Of a DNA stretch of 64,000 nt, positions 1 to 13,400 are shown piece by piece. The translations under genes were made by a program, and so were the position numbers. The DNA lies in NCBI RefSeq assembly GCF_045679555.1, contig NC_092092.1:10602690-10666689 (forward strand). Direction: 5' to 3'. Under the pieces are notes generated by a model. It was not told where the DNA came from and made no database searches. It saw only the letters and a list, made by a program, of their open reading frames with translations. Source of the DNA: Salvelinus alpinus. Taxonomy: Eukaryota; Chordata; Actinopteri; Salmoniformes; Salmonidae. Position 1 is the stretch's first letter. The number at the start of each line of letters is the position of its first letter.

Positions 1-2275
1 GTGTTGTGGGATTCATCAAGATACTTTGTGAATAGGTAGGTTTCTTAGACATTTTTGGAAGACTCAGAACCAAAGTAACCAAACTGAAGCAGCAAACAGA
101 ACAAAACGGGGAGGCAGTGTTTCCAACTCCTTAGTAAGGAAAGTAGCTATTGGCTGTCCTAAAAGTCGCTAGTACATACCGCTGGTCATCTTCTCAAACC
201 TGGGGGAACAGGAAATGACATGAATTAGACATGCAAAAAAAGCTTAAATTGTTCAATATTTCACTGTATTGCCAGGGCAATAGTCTAGACCTTTTTATTT
301 ACTAATATGGGGACATTGTCATGCAGAATTTGAATCAAGCCTTTTTAAATGATTATGGGTTAGGGAAAATTCCCATAAGCATAATGTATCTCTCTTTAAC
401 ATGGTTGAATAACTCACTTGTATTAGATTTAGACTGAACTATGGATAAGAAACTAATTGAATGACAATCCCTGGCAGCAGGGTGTCCTCTAGTAGCACAG
501 AAAGTTATGATATATTATTATTATTATTGTTGTTATAAAATGATTATTATAAAATCATTTTGGTGCATGAAGTGTTCAGTCAGATCTGGTACCAGGGTGT
601 CCTCTACATCAGGGGCTCTTAAACCTTTTCAGCGCGAGACTCAAATGAGAAATTGACCTTCGTCCCGTGACCTAAATCGTCCTCCAACAACCCAAATGAA
701 GAATAACTCGCGACCCACCTCTCACATGCCCAGGGCCCACTTTGGGTCCTGAACCCATAGTTTTAGAAACCCTGCTCTAGTGATACAGTGGTCAGTCTGA
801 TCTGGATATTAACAACTTGCCTTTGTTTGCCGTTGTTCAATGACCCCTCATCTACTTCTCTGTCAAACCTGGTCCAGATGTCCTCTAGGGAGTCATTCTC
901 CCCTAAACCGACCCACTCTGTGTTCACACACGTCCGTCCCTTGTCCCACTCCACCATCTCCATGTTTCTCATTTCCTCCATGTAACACACGTTACTCCTC
1001 GTCCCTAGGGGGCAGCATTTCACTCTGAGATCATACACATCTCACTGTTTTGTTAGTGTAGTGCAATATAAAATCACCAGGGCTGAGAATAGCTAGGCCC
1101 TACATACCAGCAATGAGTCCTATCTCACACTTGGGGTCTTCATATGAACACATCATTGTGCACGCTGTGTCATTCACCACAGCAAGAATATCCAGATCAA
1201 ATTGCTACAGGAAACAAAATATTACATTTGGCCTATGGATACTTTTATAATTGGCGATAGTATAGTTATTTCCATCCAGACTAGCTATTACAGAGCACAG
1301 TAGGGCTTGTTCCATTTCACTCACATTCCTTGTTCTTATAAGCTTCTCGCAGCATTTCCACCACATCACTTCCTTCACCGTCTGTGGCTTTGAACCCTTT
1401 GGTCCAGCTAACCAAACTTCCCTAAGGAAGGAAGTATTACAATGGAGAGCGGTTACATACTCGAAAAATAATGGAATGTCTTACCCTGATTAAGCAGACA
1501 GGGCATTGAAATAACTGCCATTCTTTGGCATTAAGGTTGCTGATCTTTATCATGACGATTCTACTTTTACCTTATCGATTCCTGACTGTCTGCAGGGGAA
1601 GGAGAAGGTGAAACCAAGCGGGAGGCGAGTATTCTTCATTCCCATGTTGTCCAGAAAATCTGAGATGCACTGGAAATTGTGGTTGAACACCTGGAAACAG
1701 AGAATTTGTTTGAGTCAGGTTAAGGTTAGGCACCACAGGGCTATCCTACAAAGCAGGATAAATGAGTTAGCCAGCTAACTTGCCTAAATATTCTGAAATA
1801 ACTTATTACTTTTTAGAAAGATAAGCTCGAAATGGGCATGGGCTGATCGACTCAACAATCAAAACACATATCTACGTTTTGATTTCTTAATGAAGCAGAA
1901 AATCAATAGTTATTTCTGGTTGTTTATCAAAGTTAGCTGGATAACTCATTGATCCTCCAGCACACTCCTCAGTGGGGCAGTGGCAGCCTCGCCTCCTCTG
2001 TGCCCTGTATGATCTCCAGAGGGATGGCGTAGATCTTGTTGTACATGCGGACAGACTTGCGTATTCCACTCCGGATCTTCACCACCAGCACCCGGAAGTT
2101 AGTTCCTCCCAGGTCCAAAGCCAAGTTCTTTCCTCGCTCTGCAATAATAAACGTTGGAATCACCCGAATTTGAATGAAACAACTTGAATCTAATTATATG
2201 ATTTAAAACGGCAACATCTCAAACTGTTTTGGTGACAGTTCAGAATAAAGTGTGATAAAGGGTATTAGCATGGTA

Positions 2276-2815
2276 TTAGTGTAACAGTATAACTTTAGTA
2301 CGTCCCCTCGCCCCGACCCGGGCGCGAACCAGGGACCTTCTGCACACATCAACAACTGACGCCCACGAAGCATCGTTACCCATCGCTCCACAAAAGCCGC
2401 GGCCCTTGCAGAGCAAGGGGAAACACTACTTCTAGGTTTCAGAGCAAGTGACGTAACTGATTGAAACGCTATTAGCGCGTACCCGCTAACTAGCTAGCCA
2501 TTTCACATCCGTTACACTCACCCCCCTTTCGACCTCCTCCTTTTCCGCAGCAACCAGTGATCCGGGTCAACAGCATCAATCTAACAGTATAACTTTAAAC
2601 CGTCCCCTCGCCCCGACACGGGCGCGAACCAGGGACCCTCTGCACACATCAACAACAGTCACCCAAGGAGCGTCGTTACCCATCGCTCCACAAAAGCCGC
2701 GGCCCTTGCAGAGCAAGGGGAAACACTACTTCTAGGTTTCAGAGCAAGTGACGTAACTGATTGAAACGCTATTAGCGCGTACCCGCTAACTAGCTAGCCA
2801 TTTCACATCCATTAC
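2276..2815 (-). repeat. Tandem dimer of a tRNA-like SINE-type repeat
   Basis: Two copies of a unit with 300-bp period (2282-2581 and 2582-2815) are about 95% alike over roughly 230 bp; the second lacks the last 70 bp. Read on the minus strand each carries a tRNA B-box-like GGTTCGCGCCCG. The pair is flanked by the 12-bp direct repeat ATTAGCATGGTA at 2264-2275 and 2816-2827. The class is uncertain; the flanking duplication suggests LINE-driven insertion. Confidence 0.7.
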
Positions 2816-2889
2816 ATTAGCATGGTAATAACATGATAATGTTCCGCATTATGAATAACAAGATAAACCTTCAATCTGTAGCCAGATTG

Positions 2890-2935
2890 AGAGAGGGGGG
2901 GGGAGAGGGGGGAGAAAGAGAGAAAGAGCTAGGGA
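2890..2935 (+). repeat. GA/G-rich simple repeat
   Basis: Purine-only low-complexity run of G and GA steps, followed by a short GAAA-type stretch. No coding content. Confidence 0.8.
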
Positions 2936-4114
2936 GATTTAACTATTATTGTTCACAGGCAAAGAGGAAAACTGCCACTCTGAGCAGAAACTTTACACTC
3001 TGAATATATAGTCACACAATGACCATGTTTGTCAGTGCAGTTCACACCTACTGTTAAGTCACATGTAAGTGGCTTTGCAGGTAGCTAGTTCTATTGATAA
3101 ATCATTGGAGACTGTCTGATGTTTTTGGAATGATAATACTCATTAAGATAAGACTCCCATTTAAGGTGTCTAGAGTAAACAGGGATTGAATCATGAACCT
3201 AGGCTGCATTGCTAAATACCTCAGGTACTTCGAACTAAATACCTCAGCTACTTCGGACTGTCCACAAGTGAAAGAGAAGGTGAAGCCCAAAGCTTTCGTC
3301 TTCTGATTAATGTACTTCTTTTGCAGGAAGTATTTCAGAGACTAACATCGTCAAACAGCCGTAAAAGAAACATGGTTGGGCAGATTGATTAAAAATTGTT
3401 TTTTTAAAGGAATCGATGACTGATTACAGATTACATGACAATAAAGGTAATTAGTAATGGAATTTGTTAACTCGAAAAGAGTAACGCAATCTGATTCCTT
3501 TTGCATTACATTTCCTAGGTTAGACAGAATCTGCCTCCTCCGTTTATGCTGCAGACCTATACGTGTTGTCTCTAACTCTGCCCACAGAACTGCCCAGCAT
3601 CCTTGGGAAAGTACAGGCTCAGATGCTTGCTGCATGGTATTGATGAAATGGCATCACTGCTAAAAAGTCAGCTTCACAGTCAAGTTCAATTATCATTCTT
3701 TGATTGTGCAATTATAGGCTTACTCCACCCAGCCACCAGCAAGCAGATTGTGGCCAGGAAGTGGTCATTTTAATGTCTGACCCACCCTTAACATAACAGT
3801 CTGGAATGATGAAGACTTCAATAGACAGATTTAACGGATCCAAGAGAAATCGGATTATTGCATGAGTTGGATGATAAACTATGCCCATACTCTGAATGTA
3901 GATTATTTAAAGTTTGTAAAAATGTGCAACTGACCTTTAGCCAAATAAGTGACCAATGAACCTACAAAGCTATAGAAAGACTTGACTATCTCCAAATAAA
4001 GGACCTAACATACTGTAAATATTGTAGAGGTCTAGATAAGAGCCTTGCAAGTGTGAATGATTCAAAATAGTATGACTAAACTATTCCATGCTTTATTCTC
4101 AGAGGCCCATTTGT

Positions 4115-4132
4115 GGGGGGGGGGGGGGGGGT
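4115..4132 (+). repeat. Poly-G run
   Basis: Homopolymer of about 18 G. The exact length is prone to assembly error. Confidence 0.8.
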
Positions 4133-4393
4133 ACAAAGCTGTCCTCTTTAGTTTCCTGTATCCACACTTCAAACAAAACTAAACAGACAGTTGAAGATAG
4201 AGCATGAAAGAGTCTTAAAAAGGACTCAACTGTTGCTACTGCACTGGGCCGGGAATTGACTACAGTATTTATGTTGAAAATTATGTAAAAGCCATCAATT
4301 ATGGGGATAGTTTCAGAACCAAATAATAATTCAACCCCTGATGAGAACCACACAGCTGACTACTTGAAATTACAACATACTGTAGTTAATGTA

Positions 4394-5333
4394 CACTACT
4401 GTTCAAAAGTTTGGGGTCACTTAGAAATGTCCTTGTTTTTGAAAGAAAAGCAAATTTTTTGTCCATTAAATTAACATCAAATTCATCAGAAATAGTGTAG
4501 ACATCGTTAATGTTTAAATGACTATTGTAGCTGGAAACAGATGATTTTAAATGGAATATCTACATAGGCGTACAGAGGCCCATTATCAGCAACCATCACT
4601 CCTGTGTTCCAATGGCATGTTGTGTTAGCTAATCAAAGTTTATCATTTAAAAGGCCATTTTGAGCCTGTAATCAAACCCACAAATGCTGATGCTCCAGAT
4701 ACTCAACTACTCTAAAGAAGACCAGTTTTATTGCTTCTTTAATCAACAGTTTTCAGCTGCGCTAACAATAGCGTAAGGATTTTGTAATGATCAATTAGCC
4801 TTTTAAAATGATAAACTTGGATTAGCTAACAACGTGTGTAACGAGTGCGCTGAGTTGGGAAGCAAGTACAGGGAGTGGAGTGTTTCAATAAATAAAACAA
4901 TAAACACAAACAACGCACTGACATGAAACAGTCAATAACACCTGAGGAAAGAACCAAGGGGAGTGACAGATATAGGGAAGATAATCAAAGAGGTGATGGA
5001 GTCCAGGTGAGTGTCATGAGGTGCTGTTGACGATGGTGACAGATGTGCGGGATAATCAGCAACCTGATGACCTAGAGGCTGGAGAGGGAGTAAATGTGAC
5101 AACGTGCCATTGGAACACAAGAGTGATGGTTGCTGATAATGGGCCTCTGCACGCCTATGTAGATATTCCATGAAAAAATCTGCCGTTTCCAGCTACAATA
5201 GTCATTTACAACATTAACAATGTCTACACTTCATTTCTGATCAATTTGATGTTATTTTAATGGACAAAAATGTTTGCTTTTCTTTCAAAAACAAGGACAT
5301 TTATAAGTGACCCCAAACTTTTGAACGCTAGTG
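4394..5333. mobile_element. Non-autonomous Tc1-like element
   Basis: Long inverted terminal repeats of roughly 200 bp start CACTACTGTTCAAAAGTTTG and end with the near reverse complement (CAAACTTTTGAACGCTAGTG), next to TA at both ends. No transposase is readable inside. A separate 265-bp insertion sits at 4837-5101. Confidence 0.85.
4837..5101. mobile_element. Probable solo LTR inside a Tc1-like element
   Basis: A 265-bp insert begins TGTAAC and ends GTGACA, so it has TG...CA termini, and is flanked by the 5-bp direct repeat ACGTG (4832-4836 and 5102-5106). That pattern fits a single LTR left by recombination of an LTR retroelement. No internal coding region is present. It is younger than the Tc1-like host copy. 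Family unknown, perhaps Ty3-like. Confidence 0.55.
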
Positions 5334-7266
5334 TATGTATTGTATGCCCTCTACATATATCAGTAAACATGTTAGACTGTGTGATTACAAATCCCATTCC
5401 AATAAACATGGTTTCAGAGGACAAGGTCCCCCTTTTCCTCACAATCTTAACTGTGTCTCCGTGGAAACGAATAATGCAACAAGGTTAAGCAATCCTCAAG
5501 CAACAGTGTGAAATAAATGTAGCCACATTAAGCAACCACGACAGCCAGGGTTTCATCCCTGAATGAAGGGCCTCCTCATAGAAAGGCTTAATCTGTCTCA
5601 AACAGGTATTTCACATGCAGGTATGAATGAAATAAAATGACAGTGATCCTGTAAACTGCACTAAATCCTGCTATGAACTATTTGGAAACTAACATTAACA
5701 TTTTTGCCAAGAAAATCTCCCTCTAGAAATAGTTAACCATCCTTTATGTTGTTTGTCACAAACAAACTTGGGGGAAATGACTATGATTGTTTACTTTGCT
5801 TCCAACGTACATAAATCAAAGCATCCATACAAATGACAAAAATGTAATCCTGTACAGTAAATGTATGGCACACAATTTACATGTTTTGTGTCGCCAACAT
5901 CCGTATTTCTATAGCAACTAGGCTACTTACAGTATGTACATATAACCAACAAAAAAAAAGGTTTCTGATCAAATACGATCCTTCACACATCAGAAATGTG
6001 TCACATTCTTGATTTGGTCCTCCTGAGGCTTGGAGGAATGGAAAGAGAGGAAGTGCACAGCAAACATGTTCACTTCTGTTACCTGTAAATTCTATCCTGC
6101 AACTACAACTGTGTCTTCTCAAAGCAATACAACCTTAATCAGAACAATCTCATAAACTTCGAGAGGAAACTGTTTTAGTCCTTGAGCTTGTGGCTCTGTG
6201 TCCCCTCAGCTACAATGTGAGTGTTGTATGAGTGTTTTTCTTCCTCAACTAGTTGTTTTCCTAATCCATGGCCCCTCCATTGGCTCAGTAATGAGTAGCC
6301 TAGCTCTAGTCTTTCTCTCTCACTACTCCTAGCAATGCCTTGGCTCTATTCCAAAGAGCACTTTCCTTTGGAACCATGGGACCTTTTAACTGTGTCCAAT
6401 TCAAAAGAAAATAATGGGTTCAACAACAGAAATGGAAGCCTAGATCTATATACGGTATCAAGCCCATGTTTTTCCTAGGACCTTGGTTGGAGGATCCAGG
6501 GTCATTTCAGTCACAGTATCAGAGTGCGCACTGCTTTAATTTCTAACAATTCAGAAGGTTGAAACATATCCCCTCTCTCAAATAACAGCTTCAAGCAGTT
6601 CACAAATGTGATTGTTTTGTAACAAATTAGGAAATAATGAAATTCTGTCTCCATTCACACTCCCAGTGGCTCTTGGGTTTTGAAAGTGGCTAAAACTATT
6701 CCCAGTTCAGAAAGAACACTTAGACCATGCTGAGACCTTGTGCTGCGTTCTAAGTGTCACATAACCTTTATCATGTGGTATGAAGTGTTCATTATAAAGA
6801 CATTATAATCAGTGTCATAAGGCAAGAAAATCACCGACATGACATTTTATAACCATTTGTTATAAAGCTTGAGGACATGTTTACATTGTCGTTACGAGTA
6901 AAATAAAGAATTCGAGATTTGTCACCTTACGTCTCACATAAAATAAATACAAAAACCTTGTCAAAAGAAAAATGTTACTTTTATTTTATCAATCACATAT
7001 ACTGTCAGTTTCGCAAATCATACATAGGAGAATATAATTAGTGGTGTAAAGTGCAAGAGACGATGTCTCATAAAACATTTAAGTTTATGTTACAGTAGTC
7101 TAGCCCAAGCATAGGATGGGCACAAATTGCTCAAGGAATGTTACCTCAGTGTAAAAATGAGTCATTGCTTGCTGCATGAGACGGACTATCTACGTGATGC
7201 AGTCAACCATTTTACTTTAAGTGATAAAAATAAAATAAGACTACAAAATGACTTTGTAATAAGATA
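5334..7266. other. Spacer between hkdc1 remnant and supv3l1, no gene seen
   Basis: AT-rich unique-looking sequence with no ORF that resembles a protein family and no clear repeat. Confidence 0.5.
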
Positions 7267-7272
7267 TTTATT
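7267..7272 (-). promoter_or_regulatory. Candidate polyadenylation signal of supv3l1
   Basis: AATAAA on the minus strand, 170 nt past the supv3l1 stop codon. It is the nearest canonical hexamer; use is inferred. Confidence 0.5.
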
Positions 7273-7441
7273 TACCCTATGGCCCACAAAATTACTGTTT
7301 TTGAGCAGTTATAGACAGGAGCTGGGACACACACAGTCCAATTGGTCAACAGCTGCATAATACAGACTGGTATGAAGTCCCGTCAAAATAACAGGAAACA
7401 GGTCCTGTTTTTCACAACAACTAAGTCAGAGACTAGAGCGG

Positions 7442-10400
7442 TCACTTTTTCTTCCTCCCTTTAATTTTATTATTCAAAGTTTCCGCAACCAGTTTGACTC
7501 CTCCTTCCTCTTGACGGTGCTCCTTGGACCACTCCTTCTGCAATTGCCTTAGGAGGTCGGGAGTCAGTAAGCCCTCCTGCACTAGGCGGGAGCCTAGGGA
7601 CTTGTCCAGCTGCCCAGCCTCTATTCCACTGTCCTGGGCCTTGGGAGCTCCTCGAACCTTCCTTGGGGATACTGGGCTGGGCCCCGGCCTCCTCTGGTTG
7701 GAGAGGGGGTCTGTCCCAGGGGTGGCGCTGGTCTCCGTTGCTCGGATAAGCCGTGTGATGTTGCGCACGCCCAACTGGATGATGCTGTCCAGCTCCTGCT
7801 GGATCTCTCGGACGTGATTGGCATCTGGGAACATGTCCATGAAGCGGTAGCTGGAGAGAAAGTCATAAAGAGAGTATTATTAATATCTGATTGAGAATAA
7901 TTGCAATAAAGACAACCAATGACCTCATTAGGCACATTGTGTTACTAAATACTGTGATGACCTTTAGCACAACAAGAACACTTGGTCATTTTGATTGGTG
8001 AATGGTTTTGGTAAGGTAGAGTGGTGAGAGACGGGATCACCTGAGCCAGAGGTAGAGGTCTAGCACATCATGGACAGCCTCCAGGTGCACCAGGTCCTTG
8101 ATGTTCTTCGGTGGAACCAGGGGCCAGCTAACGAGCCGACACACCCAGTCAAAGGTCAGAGGCTCATCTCTGCTGAACTGTCTGGCAAACTGGAGACGGC
8201 GAGAGCGTCACCTCACAAACACTCAGTGTCTCATCATCCAGACCCAATTACCATAGGATTACCTTTAGACCATAGTCGCCGTAATGTTTCACCCAACCCA
8301 CAATAGATCTTATCAATACTGCTGCCGTAACAACACTGATGTCATGTTCCTTGAAGCCCAACAACTAACAAAAGCTTATCAATGTTGCTATAGTTACTGT
8401 ACGACCGGAAGACGGCTCATATCAGAGGCAAACTGGCAACATACTGATCATGCCAGAATATGAACCAATGGAGCGACTCATGCAAGGATGTGTGCTTCCC
8501 ATGACAAATTCTATATTCCAAACAGTAGACCCATCACTGAATGACAGGACAATTCAGAGGTTAGAGCCCGTATTCACAAAGTGTCTCAGAGGAGGAGTGC
8601 TGATCTAGAGTCAGGTTCCCCCTGTACTTTACTGTACTTTTTGCCACATTTGATAATGAAATCTGAAAATATGCTGGATACATGGAGTTACATAACAACA
8701 ATATCCATGACAATTTTGGGGTAGGTGCAATATAAGACAAAATAATTACAAGAGTTTGAGTGTGAGATCTAACTGGTGTCTCCAAGTGGACACACACCTC
8801 TCCAGACTGGGCACAGTTCATACGGAATTTAAATGTACTTTTATGGCTCAAGAAAAGAGCCTTCAACTATAAGGTGCTTTTTTGATCTCTCCTAGCTTTG
8901 CCGTTGAGGAACTGAAGCAAACACATTTGTGGTTGTTTGTTTGGAACACAGCCCTGCATCCCCACCTTTACACAATTACTGTTGTTGTTTAAGCAATCCC
9001 AAAAAAGTCCATTATAAATAGCATGTTACTGTACAGCCAATGCGTTCCAATTTAGGGCACTTATCAGTGTCCAAATCTGCCATGTTCAACCTGTATACGG
9101 GTACGAGTGTAAAGGGTTGATAATGGCCTAAAAAGGCGATACCGTTTATGACCATTCCTACAATGTGAATGCGGGCCCAGACGTTTTAACCAGTGTTGCT
9201 AATGGAATGGGGATGATTCTGCTGTAAAGAGGTCTCTGCTCCTACCTTCAGGAAGGAGGTGCACACAAAGGGCTGCTTCTTGTTGATGGGCGCAGTGCAG
9301 AACACATATCGAGAGCGCAGGTTGAGGGGAATGTGCTGGATCATGTCAGCCAGGAACTTGAAGTCATCGATGTTGCACACAAAGTACATACCATCAACTT
9401 GCGAGAGGCTCACAAAAATATCCTGGGGATAGAAAGAAAAAGGGTTACTTTTAAATTAACACATAATTCTATACTAATCTGTGAATTTAACAGTAAATCT
9501 TAATTCTCATTACAGAGTAATTTGTATTGAAGTAAAGTTACTTACTATCAGATTGGACAAGGTGGCATCAGGTAAGTGGTAGGCAAACATTTCAATCTGC
9601 TCTGCTGTAGGGTGCAGCCCAGCTATCTAGGATTCGGAAAATTAACATAATATCATACTTCATTGTCATTAAATTAAATAAAGGATATTAAATAGTCAGA
9701 TATACCACACACAGGAGATCAAAGGTCAGAAACGGTCCATATTCCTCACCTCGATGGCGTGGATGGTCCTGCTGAGTATCTCCTTGAGGATAGGCAGGTC
9801 GTCGCGGTGCATGGTGGTGACCTCACCCTCTTTAAAGATGGAGCTGAAGCGTCCGGCCCGCCCGGCGATCTGGAGAGCCTGAGACGTGGAGATGGTGTCC
9901 AGCTCCTTCTCACCCTTCTCATTGATGTTGGGTTTCACCAAGGAGTTGAAGATGATTCTCTTGATACTCCTAATGTGGGAGGGGCATGGTAGACAGAGCT
10001 TATACAGCTGTCGGATCTTAATTTGAGCCAGTTTGCTACAGCATGCAAAATAATCCTGCAGCAAGAGGAAATGTGAATTATTACGTGGACTGTAATTAAC
10101 GGACATTTTTGTAGGGGTTGATAGATTTTTTGGTAAAGGAAAAATAAATTCAAATTCAAAGTAAAAATTACAAATGTCGGAAGCCTTTTTAAACCTATAA
10201 TACAATACAAGTTGTACATTTCGTGCATTGCAACAACTACAACAAACTGAAATCAACTAATCATGCAAGAAATGTGTAGGTTTTTTTCTGTTTAGTAGTT
10301 TTATGACAATGTGTAGAACAATGTACTTCAAACATAATATGGATTGTCAGAGGTCAATTAAAACAATAAGCCAACAAGATCAGCTTCAATGCTCAACTCA

Positions 10401-13400
10401 CAGGTTTAGTCCCATCCCGATGGCATCCGTTGCAACCAGGATCTTACATGGGTCCTCTGGGTCATTGAACTTCTTTGCTTGAGATAGCTTGGTCCCTGTT
10501 GAGCAGATGATTGACAGTGCTTTAATGTTACACACTATTACACCTCAAGGATTGTGTGATGTCACAGCGGGAGTATATCAGCCATTTAGTTTTTCTGTAC
10601 AGCACCCGAACAAGTTGAATGTCCATATTTTACATTTTTCACACCATTCTAAATCTCCATCACCTCAATCACTGTGCTCTGTGGACATCTAAGAACAGAG
10701 GAAAGCCTTACCGGGTGGAAGGCTTCCATAGATGACTGCACACTCCAGGCCTCGGATCTCGATCTGCCTACTGATGGAGTAAATATCGTTTTTGCTGAAG
10801 CAGACGATGCAGTCGCCTGGTCTCAGGTTATCCAGAGACTCCACAGCACGGTCCAGAATGGAGCACGGAGTGAGCCTCTTGTAGTTACGAACCTGCCAGT
10901 AGAATGTCAACTGTAAGACACTTGGCTTTTCTTTTTTTAACACTAGAATTCACAGTTTTTAATTGATATTCAGCAGAATCATGTAAATGACAAGCAGGCT
11001 TCTACCCCAAATGACTGACAGTCTCATTAGAAGACAACTGGCCAGACTCACCTCCACCTCTTCACCTGTTGTGTACATGAGCTCTGTGACAAAGTTAATC
11101 GCAGCAGGCTCTCCGCACACATGGATCTCCTCAGCACACAAACCTATTCCCAAACAGAGAAAAACAAATAATCCATTAGTTATTACTGTGAAATTATAAT
11201 TGTACAATATTGTTATTGACCTAGTAAATAGCTGGTCATTTCTATACAATAACAATACTCCAATGGTCTGTAGTTTGTCCCAATGGTCACAGTGAAGTTA
11301 CTGACCGAGAAGAGCCCTGGTCCAGGCCCATCCCCTTGATATGTCCCTAATCATCTGGATCTCATCAATAACCGCTACTTCATCTGGACAGAACACACAA
11401 GAAGACACATTTCACATGTTAGTGAACACAGCAGGTAATAACCAATGTCAACAAATATCTAGCTCTAGCAGAACATGAACCCAATACTTACATTGAAGTG
11501 ATAAAAATAAACATATTTCATGTACATGAGGTTAAGTTGAGAGGTAAGATAAGACACTGACATGGAGTTGTGACACTGCACATCTCGATAGTACAGGCCA
11601 CATGCTCAGCTTGTCTCTCCGCATCCACAAATGTTCTCTCTTCTCCTGTCACCAAATCACATGGCACGCCCTGGGGAGAAATAAACTTTGATTTAACGTC
11701 CTCCTTCTACATAGTGCTCTGAGAATTAAATTAAACATTTTTGCTTCAATTGTTTCAAGGTATTAGCTACACAAAAAGCCTTCTTAATGTCTTCTCTATG
11801 GAGGTTTACTAGTGAAAGAGGGGTCATACTAACAGCAGTGTTGCTCTTTTCAAAGATCTCGTGGGCCAACAGCTTCAGCGGTCCACAGTAGACACCAGAC
11901 TTGGCAGCCAGGTATCTCTGAATTGCATGATGGGTCTTTCCACTGTTGGTCGGACCAGCATGGAATATCACCTTCCTCTGGATAGCTCTAGCCTCAGGGT
12001 ACCTGGGAAACATTCAGGTGCATGGCTGAAAGACACTTGTGTGGAGTATTGTGTGAACACAGCGCTGTATGTGTAAATATCTTGAGCGTTGGGCGTGTAA
12101 CCGAAAGGTCGCTGGTTCGAATACATGAGCCGATTTTGTGCACTTGAGCAAGGCACTTAACCCTAATTTGCCCTTGGGGCACCACATTACTATGGCTGAC
12201 CCTTTAAAAACATCACATTTCACTGGACCTATCCCAGTGTATGTGACAATAAAACCACAAAAACTATTGTAAAATGTGTTTAATGTTGAGATCACATGAA
12301 GATGAAGTGTGATACTTACCAATTAGCTGGTACACGCAGATCACTGATTTTTCGTAGATCCTCCATGCAGTCCAGCATGGGGAAAATCTGCTTTGCATGT
12401 CTCATGAAGTAAGGATAAAGGTCATCTATGTGGCCTGGTGAACACAAGCAAACACACTCATCAGTTGACAGGGTGTGAGGGGTTCTCAGTTCCAGCTCAC
12501 AGTTGCTTTCAATCACCTGATTCATTACATCATAAGCAGAGTGTTGAACTCACCTGCTCCACAGCATATATCATTGAGGATGATATGAAGGTCTGCACTG
12601 AGTGTAGAGATTTCCAGCACATACTTCCGAAAACTGATGAAGGCTTGGTGAAAGAGACGAGCTAACAACATAGAGATGAATGTTTTGGTATGCCCATGAG
12701 GCTTGGTTGGAAGAGTATGATCACTAAACATATATTTGATGAGGGTACCATACCAGTAGGCCAACTAGTTGAAAATGATTGTTGTTCTCACCATCGAGAC
12801 CTTGATCCGCAGCAATTTTTTGCATCTCATTCCTCTTGTAGAACTTATTCAGTATTTTTAGAAGTTCACCTGTTATGAGAAACCACATAGTAATGACTGA
12901 TAAAACAGCCATGTACCAGGCCTATTCTTGAAGCTATAAACATTATAGGAAGAGAGTCCCAGCAAACAACCTTTTCAAAATATATATTGACAGGGAATGT
13001 GACCAAACGTTCACAAGTCTCAGACTCATAGCGAGCTGTCACTGAGACATGGCTGGCTGTAAGACATAGTATACCGTTAGAATACAGCCACCATGTCTCA
13101 GGGCCATGGCTGCCCCAGTATCTGTGCGTTAGAGATGTCGAGGACATCACACTCACTGTTGACATTTCTAATGGACAGATACTGGGGCAGGCCATGGCTT
13201 GCCCAAATATACCGATTCTACCTTTACGCTTGTTTACACTGAGCTGCACTTGGGTCGGAAAGTAATCATCGTTACATTTAGCCCAATATTGGACTAAAGA
13301 AGCCTAATGTTACTCTTACCCAAAGGACCTTACATGTTCTGCTTAAAGGCGAATTGGCTCTGGAAGCCAGACAAATATTGCATCCAAACATGACACCATT

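Larger units (their letters stand above)
100..3349 (-). pseudogene. hkdc1: Decayed hexokinase gene of hkdc1 type
   Basis: Exons matching the C-terminal half of hexokinases read on the minus strand: 2138-1993 ([13 protein letters not shown], then [12 protein letters not shown]), 1690-1587 ([11 protein letters not shown]), about 1424-1330 ([13 protein letters not shown]), 1204-1108 ([12 protein letters not shown]), 1004-821 ([13 protein letters not shown]) and 199 downwards (FEKMTSGMY). Residues such as MYNKI and DIWTRFD fit HKDC1 better than HK1. One N-half exon remnant lies near 3341-3250 (LGFTFSFTCGQ). Exon sizes and phases are mostly kept, including the 184-nt exon. It looks dead: TAG at 171-169 follows SGMY, an extra T near 1339 shifts the frame, about 16 nt are missing at that exon's start, GTGSN reads GTRSN, NDTVGTMMTC reads [10 protein letters not shown], and most N-half exons are absent. 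Two exons end at GC donors (1992-1991, 820-819). An intact hexokinase would phosphorylate glucose. The alternative is a very diverged live gene, which the stop argues against. Confidence 0.78.

Noticed and set aside
7524-7817. 97-codon plus-strand frame
   Set aside because: Antisense shadow of the last supv3l1 exon.
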